Under the pieces are notes generated by a model, which saw only the letters and a list, made by a program, of their open reading frames with translations, searched no databases and had not been told where the DNA came from. Below, piece after piece: positions 7,828-12,471 of a stretch of DNA of 12,471 nucleotides (position 1 is the first letter of the stretch; each line of letters starts with the position of its first letter). Source of the DNA: Pseudomonadota bacterium (GTDB taxonomy: Bacteria > Myxococcota > Myxococcia > Myxococcales > Vulgatibacteraceae); NCBI GenBank assembly GCA_023436385.1, contig JAEZJH010000571.1:1-12471 (forward strand). Direction: 5' to 3'. A program made the position numbers and the translations under genes.

Positions 7828-8220
7828 ATGGGGAAGACGGGCCGGTGGTTGGGGCTGGGGGTGCTGGCGGGCCTGGCGCTCGCCGGCTGCGACGGGGTGA
7901 TCGGCGACGGCGGGAACGGCGACGGCGGGGGCCGGTGCCTGGGCGCCGGCGATCCGCTGGTCGGCGCCTGTGTCTTCGACGACGGCTCCTGCGCCGAGTA
8001 CCGGGGCGGGATCGAGGTCGAAGAGGCGGACGTCGACTGCACCGACCCCGCCTTTCCCGGCACCTTCCAGGAGGCCGCGTGCCCGCCGGCCACCCGGACC
8101 TCCGGGGGCTGCGTCGATCCCCTGGGTGGCGGGACCGCGGTCAACTACGACGCGTCGATCTCCGCCACCGATCTCGAGCAGCTCTGCGACCAATTCGGCG
8201 GCTGCTACCTGCCGCCGTAA
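7828..8220 (+). CDS. Small secreted lipoprotein with eight conserved cysteines (paralogue 2)
   Basis: 130 aa, family not recognised. The signal peptide MGKTGRWLGLGVLAGLALAG ends in a textbook lipobox (LAGC, lipidated C21). An Asp/Gly/Asn linker (about 22-36) leads into a domain with C37, C48, C55, C71, C85, C95, C120 and C126. Compared with the first paralogue, the first (11), fifth (10) and last (6) Cys-Cys spacings are identical and the others vary by 1-4 residues. DPLVGAC, SCAEY, TSGGC, NYDAS and FGGCYLP correspond. Overall identity outside these blocks is low, so the duplication is old or the loops evolve fast. The start is supported by GAGGGGG 5 nt upstream. It converges with the M28 gene, with only 12 bp (a GCCC-tact-GGGC dyad) between stops. 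No enzymatic motif is seen. Confidence 0.84.
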   Translation: MGKTGRWLGLGVLAGLALAGCDGVIGDGGNGDGGGRCLGAGDPLVGACVFDDGSCAEYRGGIEVEEADVDCTDPAFPGTFQEAACPPATRTSGGCVDPLGGGTAVNYDASISATDLEQLCDQFGGCYLPP

Positions 8221-8232
8221 GCCCTACTGGGC

Positions 8233-9174
8233 CTACTTGGCGTCCGCCGCCTCTTCCCGGACCCAGGCGAGCACCACCTCGCCGGCCTGGTCCATCGCCT
8301 CCGGATCGAGCTTGTCGAGGGTGTCGGCGGCGGTGTGCCACTCCGGGTAGTCGAGGTCGATCAGCAGCGCCACCGGGACGTTCCGGCGGTGGAAGGCCAG
8401 GTGGTCGTCGGAGATCCGCTTCCCCCGCTCGTCCCGGAACACCGAGGCGTTCCGCTCCCGGGCGATCCGGAAGACGCGGTCGTTGACGGTCCGGGCCAAC
8501 TGGTCGGAGGCCTCCTCCCGCCGGATGCGGAGCCCCTTCTTCCCGATCATATCGACGACCAGCCCCTTGGTCGGCGGCGCCAGCGCCAGCTCGTACCAGT
8601 TCTCCGCCAGGTGCTTCGAGCCCAGGAAGTAGGCATCGGTGCCCTTCGGCCCCTCCTCGCCGTCGAAGAAGATCACGTCCACCCCGGTGCCCGGGGGCAG
8701 CGGGGTCTCGCCCAGGGCCCGGGCGATCTCGAGGAGCACCGCCACGCCGGAGACGCCGTCGTTGGCACCGACGATGGGAGCGCCACGCTTCGCCTCGTCG
8801 GCGTCCTCGTCGGCCCAGGGCCGGGTGTCCCAGTGGGTGCCGAGGAGGAGGCGCCGCTTCGCCTCCGGCCGGAAGGAGCCGACCACGTTGACCAGCTCCC
8901 AGCTCCCGTGGCCGGGAACCTGGGCGGTGAACGGGAGCACCTTCACCTGGGCGCCGGCCTTGGCCAGCTCCTCCTCGATCAGCTTCTGCACCCGGTCCTT
9001 CGCCGGGTTCCCCTCCGCCGCCGGGCCGGCCTCGACCAGGCGCTTCGCCAGGGCGGAGAGCCGCTCCGGGGAGAGCTCGTCCCGCGGCCCGGCGCCGCCG
9101 ACCCGGAAGTAGCCGATGGCGGCGAAGAGCAGCACCACCCCGGCGGACACCAGGAAAATATTGCGAATGTTCAT
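8233..9174 (-). CDS. Membrane-anchored M28 family metallopeptidase, glutaminyl-cyclase-like
   Basis: 313 aa. One N-terminal hydrophobic segment (residues about 6-22) acts as signal anchor, placing the enzyme outside the cytoplasmic membrane. The catalytic domain shows GTHWDTRP (H114, D116), GANDGVSGVA (D139), FFDGEEG (E173, E174), VVDMIG (D208), SDDHLAF (D257, H258) and EWHTAADT (H280). The DDH...FxRRxVPV...PxWHTxxDTxDKLD stretch is closer to glutaminyl-peptide cyclotransferases than to classical aminopeptidases. By analogy with human QC, D139, E174 and H280 would bind one zinc, with E173 catalytic. It could form N-terminal pyroglutamate on exported proteins or act as an aminopeptidase; sequence alone does not decide. 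ATG 9174 gives the signal anchor and is preceded by AGGGAA. It starts 4 bp after the SpeE-like stop, so it is almost surely cotranscribed with it. Confidence 0.88.
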   Translation of the reverse strand: MNIRNIFLVSAGVVLLFAAIGYFRVGGAGPRDELSPERLSALAKRLVEAGPAAEGNPAKDRVQKLIEEELAKAGAQVKVLPFTAQVPGHGSWELVNVVGSFRPEAKRRLLLGTHWDTRPWADEDADEAKRGAPIVGANDGVSGVAVLLEIARALGETPLPPGTGVDVIFFDGEEGPKGTDAYFLGSKHLAENWYELALAPPTKGLVVDMIGKKGLRIRREEASDQLARTVNDRVFRIARERNASVFRDERGKRISDDHLAFHRRNVPVALLIDLDYPEWHTAADTLDKLDPEAMDQAGEVVLAWVREEAADAK

Positions 9175-9178
9175 TTCC

Positions 9179-10735
9179 CTAGAACTCCATCGTCTCGATC
9201 GGTGCGTGTTCGTCGGTGAGGACCTGGCCCCGGGGGACGGAGGGCGCCAGGAGGGTCGAGGCCCACCGGGCCTCGCGGAGCGGCGAAGCCCGGCCGCGCT
9301 CGCGGAGGGTGGCTGCCGGCGGCAGGCCGCCCTTCACCGCCGCGAGGAGGATGTTGCGGGAGAGCGCGGAGAACCGGAACGAGGCCGGGTCCTCCGCGGG
9401 AAAGTACAGCGGAAAGGCGGCCACGTCACCGAAGGCCGCGGCAACCGTCCCCGCCAGCGCGGCGTAGATCTCGCTCTTCGGGCCACGGACCGCGGAGTTG
9501 AGGTTCATCACCAGCGCGGCACCCGGGGCCATCCGGGCCGCCACCTCGAGGAAGAACTCCCGGGTGGCGAGGTGCGGCGGGATCCGCCCGCCGATGGTGA
9601 AGACGTCGAGGACCACCAGGTCGAAGGGCTCGGCCACGGTCCGGAGGAACATCCGGGCGTCGTCCGCATGCAGCCGGATCCGCTCGCTCTCCTCCAGGTA
9701 GAAGTAGCGCTTCGCCAGGTCGAGGACGAGCGGGTCGACGTCGACCACGTCGATCCGCTCGAGCGACGGGTACGCCTCCGCGAAGGCCCGCGGGCCGATC
9801 CCGCCGCCCGCCCCCAGGAACAGCGCCCGCTTCGGCTCGGGGGAGAGGAGCGGCCCGACGTGGAAGAGGTCGGTGTACGGGAAGGCGCTCCGGTACGGCG
9901 GCGTGAGCTCGATCCCCGACTCGTAGTACTGGTCGAACTTCATGTACCGGCGGCCCTCGGACTCCACCACCGCCACCTGGTGGTAGGCGGAGGAGCCCTC
10001 GTAGACCAGGGTCTCGCCGGGGTTGAGGGTGGCGCCGTGGGCGGAGGAGGCCAGGTAGACCATCGCCGCCAGCGCGGCCCCGCCGCCGGCCACCGCCGCC
10101 ACCCCGCGCCGCGAGGTGGCCAGGGCGAAGACCGGCACCACCGCCAGCGCCAGCCCCAGGATCAGCAGGATCACCCGCACCGGCAGCGCCGGGATCAGTA
10201 CGAAGGTGGTCCCGAAGGTCCCCAGGATCGAGCCGAAGGTGGAGAGGGCGGAGAGCCGGCCCGCCTGGATCCCCAGGTCCCCCAGCGACTTGGCGGAGAG
10301 CCGGATCGCGAAGGGGGAGACGATCCCGATCAGCACCGAGGGGACGAAGAAGATCGCCAGGGCGGCGAGGAGCGGTCCCGCCCGGTCGCCGAGACCGGCG
10401 CCGACCAGCGCCTGGCAGACCGGCCGGGTCAGCGGCCAGGAGAGGACGATCAGCGCCGCGGCCGCGAGGGCCAGGCCGGAGAGGAGGCGGAAGCTCGGGC
10501 GCCGATCGGCCAGGTAGCCGCCGGCCCAGTAGCCCAAGGAGAGCGAGGCGAGGAAGACGCCGATCAGCGAGCCCCAGACGAATACCGAGGACCCGAAGTA
10601 CGGCGCCAGCATCCGGCTTCCCAGCATCTCCAGCGACATCAATACCGCGCCGGCGATCACCACCAGGGCGACGAGGAGCGGCGGAGAACCGCGGGACGGC
10701 CGGGGCGCTACGGTCTCGTTGCGGGAACGGGCCAT
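9179..10735 (-). CDS. Membrane protein with C-terminal spermidine synthase-like (SpeE-type) domain
   Basis: 518 aa. The N-terminal half has about seven hydrophobic segments (roughly 19-41, 53-76, 83-102, 119-144, 159-181, 186-207, 211-231), as in the fused MFS/spermidine-synthase-like family. From about residue 240 a Rossmann methyltransferase-like SpeE domain follows: FLGAGGGIG (306-314), VVDVDP (330-335), HADDARMFL (356-364), DLVVLDVFT (372-380). The GGGDGG signature of true spermidine synthases is AGGGIG, and the catalytic Asp of their D-S-x-D-P motif is replaced (LDVFT). Polyamine synthesis is therefore unlikely; the substrate is unknown. ATG 10735 is the only sensible start, but no Shine-Dalgarno precedes it, and a structured element lies upstream. 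Followed after 4 bp by the M28 gene. Confidence 0.85.
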   Translation of the reverse strand: MARSRNETVAPRPSRGSPPLLVALVVIAGAVLMSLEMLGSRMLAPYFGSSVFVWGSLIGVFLASLSLGYWAGGYLADRRPSFRLLSGLALAAAALIVLSWPLTRPVCQALVGAGLGDRAGPLLAALAIFFVPSVLIGIVSPFAIRLSAKSLGDLGIQAGRLSALSTFGSILGTFGTTFVLIPALPVRVILLILGLALAVVPVFALATSRRGVAAVAGGGAALAAMVYLASSAHGATLNPGETLVYEGSSAYHQVAVVESEGRRYMKFDQYYESGIELTPPYRSAFPYTDLFHVGPLLSPEPKRALFLGAGGGIGPRAFAEAYPSLERIDVVDVDPLVLDLAKRYFYLEESERIRLHADDARMFLRTVAEPFDLVVLDVFTIGGRIPPHLATREFFLEVAARMAPGAALVMNLNSAVRGPKSEIYAALAGTVAAAFGDVAAFPLYFPAEDPASFRFSALSRNILLAAVKGGLPPAATLRERGRASPLREARWASTLLAPSVPRGQVLTDEHAPIETMEF

Positions 10736-10747
10736 GGGGCGAAGGCT

Positions 10748-10824
10748 GTAGCAGCGCCCGGGAGCAAGAGCAACGATCCTGCGTACGGTCGGTCGCCGGA
10801 ACGGCGAGCCCGGGGCGGTGCTAC
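10748..10824 (-). promoter_or_regulatory. Long-range stem with inner hairpin upstream of the SpeE-like gene
   Basis: The arms at 10748-10762 and 10809-10824 complement each other over about 15 positions, with one mismatch and one extra base. Inside, TCGCCG (10793-10798) and CGGCGA (10802-10807) are a perfect stem with a GAA loop. On the minus strand the outer 3' arm ends 12 nt before ATG 10735, where a ribosome-binding site would be expected but none is seen. A 12-bp palindrome GAGGCCGGCCTC (10834-10845) lies between this element and the thrE stop. A leader switch, a terminator of the exporter transcript or a protein site are all possible. Confidence 0.55.
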
Positions 10825-10879
10825 GCGGCCCGGGAGGCCGGCCTCTGGCCGGGCGGGCGACCTCGCCGTCGGCCCGGGC

Positions 10880-12147
10880 CTACAGCGCCCGCCGCGGCGC
10901 CACCACCTCGTGGCTGACCAGCAGCCCGGCGGCCAGGGCCACGGCCACCAGGGCCATCGAGAAGGCGGTCTGCACGCCCGCCACCGTGTCGTGGGCCCCA
11001 GGTGCTCGAGGCTCCGGAGGGCGAGGCGGCCGGGGACGAGGAGCATCAGCGCCGGCACCAGCGGGATCGCCGCCGGCCGCCGGGCCACCCGGGCGAAGAG
11101 GTTGGCGGCGATCCCCACCGCGAAGGCGCCCACGAACGCGCCCAGCTCCGGCGCCAGGAACGCGGCGCCCAGCTGCGAGCCGCCCACCCCCAGGAACCCG
11201 GCGAGGACGATCCACGGCACGTCCCGGGGGCGGGCCCGGAAGATCACCGCGAAGGTGGCGCAGGCGACGAAGATCGCCGCCGCCAGGGTCCAGCCCGGCA
11301 GCGGGACCGGCTCGATGATCGGGACGCCGCCCGGGAGGTAGGCCGCCAGGCGGCCGCCCACCGCCACCCCGAAGCCGATGGTGAAGAAGAGGAGGAGCGC
11401 GGAGATCAGGCGGGCGGAGCCGGAGGCGAGGTGGCGGGTGGTGACCTCGATCAGCGCCACCGTCAGCGTGTACCCGGGCACCAGCGCGATCAGACCGGCC
11501 AGGGTCGCCGTCGGCACCGAGAGCGGCAGCACCGCCCAGGAGACCAGCGCCGCGAGGATCGCGGAGAGCGCCGCGGCCGCCGGCTCGAAGACCTTCGGCC
11601 CCCGGCCGGCGCCGGCGACGAACACCGAGAGGAGGCCGGTGACCAGGCCGATCCCCAGCCCCGCCGCCATCTCCGCCAGGCCGCCGCCGAAGACCCGCGC
11701 CGCCGCGGCGGAGTTGATCCCGAAGGCGGCGGCGGTGAGCCAGTCGGGGTAGCCGGGCGCGGCGAGGATCTCGTCGAGCCGGGCCAGGCCCTCCTCCGGG
11801 CTCAGCTTGCCGGCGAGGACGCCGGTGGCGAGCGCGTCGAGGTCGGCGAGGCGGCCCAGATCCACGGTGGAGCTCGAGATCCGGAGGAGGCGCGTGTCGG
11901 CCCCGGCGGTCCCGTGGAAGGAGGCGAAGATCGAGGTGGGCGTGGAGAAGACCTGGGCCTCGAGCCCCATCCGCCGGCAGAGCGCCGCCACCAGGTCCTC
12001 GAGCCGGTGTGCGGGAACGCCATGCTCCTGGAGCGCCCGGGCCAGCCGCAGCGCCAGCTGCATCGCCGGGCGGTCGGCGGCGAGGACCTCCTCCGCGGAG
12101 GCGACGGCGGGCGGCGGGATCGGGCTCGGGATTGCCGGCAGGTTCAT
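10880..12147 (-). CDS. ThrE-type threonine/serine exporter, with an apparent 1-bp deletion near the 3' end
   Basis: Integral membrane protein of the ThrE family (DUF1212 plus ThrE_2/DUF3815 halves) that exports threonine and serine. The soluble N-terminal part (about 25-130) shows EHGVPAHRLED, STPTSIFASF, LGRLADLDAL and LSPEEGLARLDEI. About nine or ten hydrophobic segments follow from residue about 137 to 415. The reading frame breaks at 10993-10999 (GGGCCCC): upstream it reads ALMLLVPGRLALRSLEHLG, while the typical ThrE ending GVQTAFSMALVAVALAAGLL...VVAPRRAL lies in another frame and stops at 10880. One added base in the run restores a 422-aa protein. Without it the frame continues to 10708 with an unrelated Arg/Pro/Trp-rich tail. 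ATG 12147 is supported by GGAG 5 nt upstream. Error, real mutation and recoding cannot be told apart here. It heads the three-gene leftward group. Confidence 0.85.
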
Positions 12148-12364
12148 CGCGGCTCCAGGTTGGCCGTTCCTTACCACGGGTCCGGCCGGGGCCCGTCCGA
12201 TGCGCGAATCGAGCCGAGGATGCGCGGGCATCCGGCCGGCGGCGGCACCGACGCGATGGCCCCTCGAGGAATTCGTAAACGCCCCGCCGCTCGCCGGTTC
12301 CCGTAGGATCGCCTCCCCTCCTGCCGGGCGCTCGCCGGCCCGGCCTACCGCCACCCGGGGAACC
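12148..12364. promoter_or_regulatory. Divergent intergenic region thrE-like / secreted protein, with two dyads
   Basis: 217 bp between divergent starts, with no ORF of interest. There is an 8-bp stem with one G-T pair (12176-12183 with 12189-12196), 29 bp from the thrE-like ATG. GGATGC/GCATCC (12218-12223 and 12228-12233) pair perfectly with a 4-nt loop. TAGGAT at 12304-12309 resembles a -10 for the rightward gene, but no -35 stands at the right distance. Confidence 0.4.
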
Positions 12365-12471
12365 ATGCGCTCGCTCCGCCTCCTCCTCGCCGGCCTGGTC
12401 GTCGCCCTCCCCTTTGCCTCCCGGGCCGCCGTGCCGGTGGTCCCGCCCTCGTCGGCGACCGCCTCCCGCGC
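12365..12471 (+). CDS. N-terminus of a secreted protein, partial (continues past right edge)
   Basis: 35 complete codons are visible from ATG 12365. They read as a Sec signal peptide: basic MRSLR, hydrophobic LLLAGLVVALPFA, and a probable cut after SRA, giving a mature start AVPVV followed by a Pro/Ser/Ala-rich stretch. There is no Cys, so it is not a lipoprotein. GGGGAA at 12357-12362 is a plausible ribosome-binding site. It diverges from the ThrE-type exporter. Function cannot be judged from this fragment. Confidence 0.65.
   Translation, partial: MRSLRLLLAGLVVALPFASRAAVPVVPPSSATASR

Noticed and set aside
8221..8232. Bidirectional terminator in the 12-bp gap between convergent stops
   Set aside because: GCCC-tact-GGGC is a neat dyad but gives only a 4-bp stem with no T-run; too weak to call.
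9179..10735. Genuine spermidine synthase (speE)
   Set aside because: The signature GGGDGG and the catalytic D-S-x-D-P Asp are missing and a seven-segment membrane domain is fused; only the fold is shared.
10993..11000. Programmed -1 ribosomal frameshift in the ThrE-type gene
   Set aside because: In frame the codons are GGG CCC; after a -1 slip the A-site tRNA would face GCC, so this is not an X XXY YYZ heptamer. A one-base deletion or sequencing error is simpler.
9116..11341. 741-codon open frame on the + strand across the SpeE-like and ThrE-type genes
   Set aside because: It spans two recognisable minus-strand genes and their intergenic element and is Arg/Gly/Asp-rich without any domain; a composition artefact.

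Overview
The window is very GC-rich (by eye about 70%), gene-dense bacterial DNA, with G/C at almost every third codon position and several GTG or weak-SD starts. The gene set is a folate-type TrmFO, a DUF507 protein, a TraR/DksA-like protein, UvrC and many small lipoproteins with Gly/Asp-rich linkers. This suggests a deltaproteobacterium in the broad sense, most likely Myxococcota. That assignment is inference from gene content and composition, not from a marker gene. I see no mobile element, CRISPR array, tRNA or rRNA.

Layout, left to right. (1) A leftward cluster: trmFO (tRNA m5U54 methylation), a TolB-like beta-propeller lipoprotein whose GTG start overlaps the trmFO stop by 4 bp, and xerC running off the left edge. 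trmFO next to xerC is an old gene order, known for example from the Firmicutes trmFO-xerC-hslV-hslU block. Here a lipoprotein gene sits between the two. (2) A rightward TraR/DksA-family gene with a C-C-D-C zinc-finger signature. It converges on leftward DUF507 and uvrC across a G-run-rich 44-bp gap. (3) A rightward pair of tandem paralogous small lipoproteins, each with eight conserved cysteines after the lipobox and each with a perfect hairpin just before its Shine-Dalgarno. I do not recognise this family. (4) A leftward group: a ThrE-type serine/threonine exporter with an apparent one-base deletion near its 3' end, a membrane-fused SpeE-like protein, and a membrane-anchored M28 peptidase/glutaminyl-cyclase-like enzyme 4 bp downstream of the SpeE-like gene. 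(5) The first 35 codons of a rightward secreted protein at the right edge.

Most genes are housekeeping (tRNA modification, chromosome-dimer resolution, nucleotide excision repair). The less explored material is the 8-Cys lipoprotein pair, the DksA variant, the propeller lipoprotein inside the trmFO-xerC block, and several strong intergenic inverted repeats, notably at 763-803 and 10748-10824. No gap between genes exceeds about 220 bp. No hairpin followed by a clear T-run was found, so intrinsic terminators could not be called confidently.
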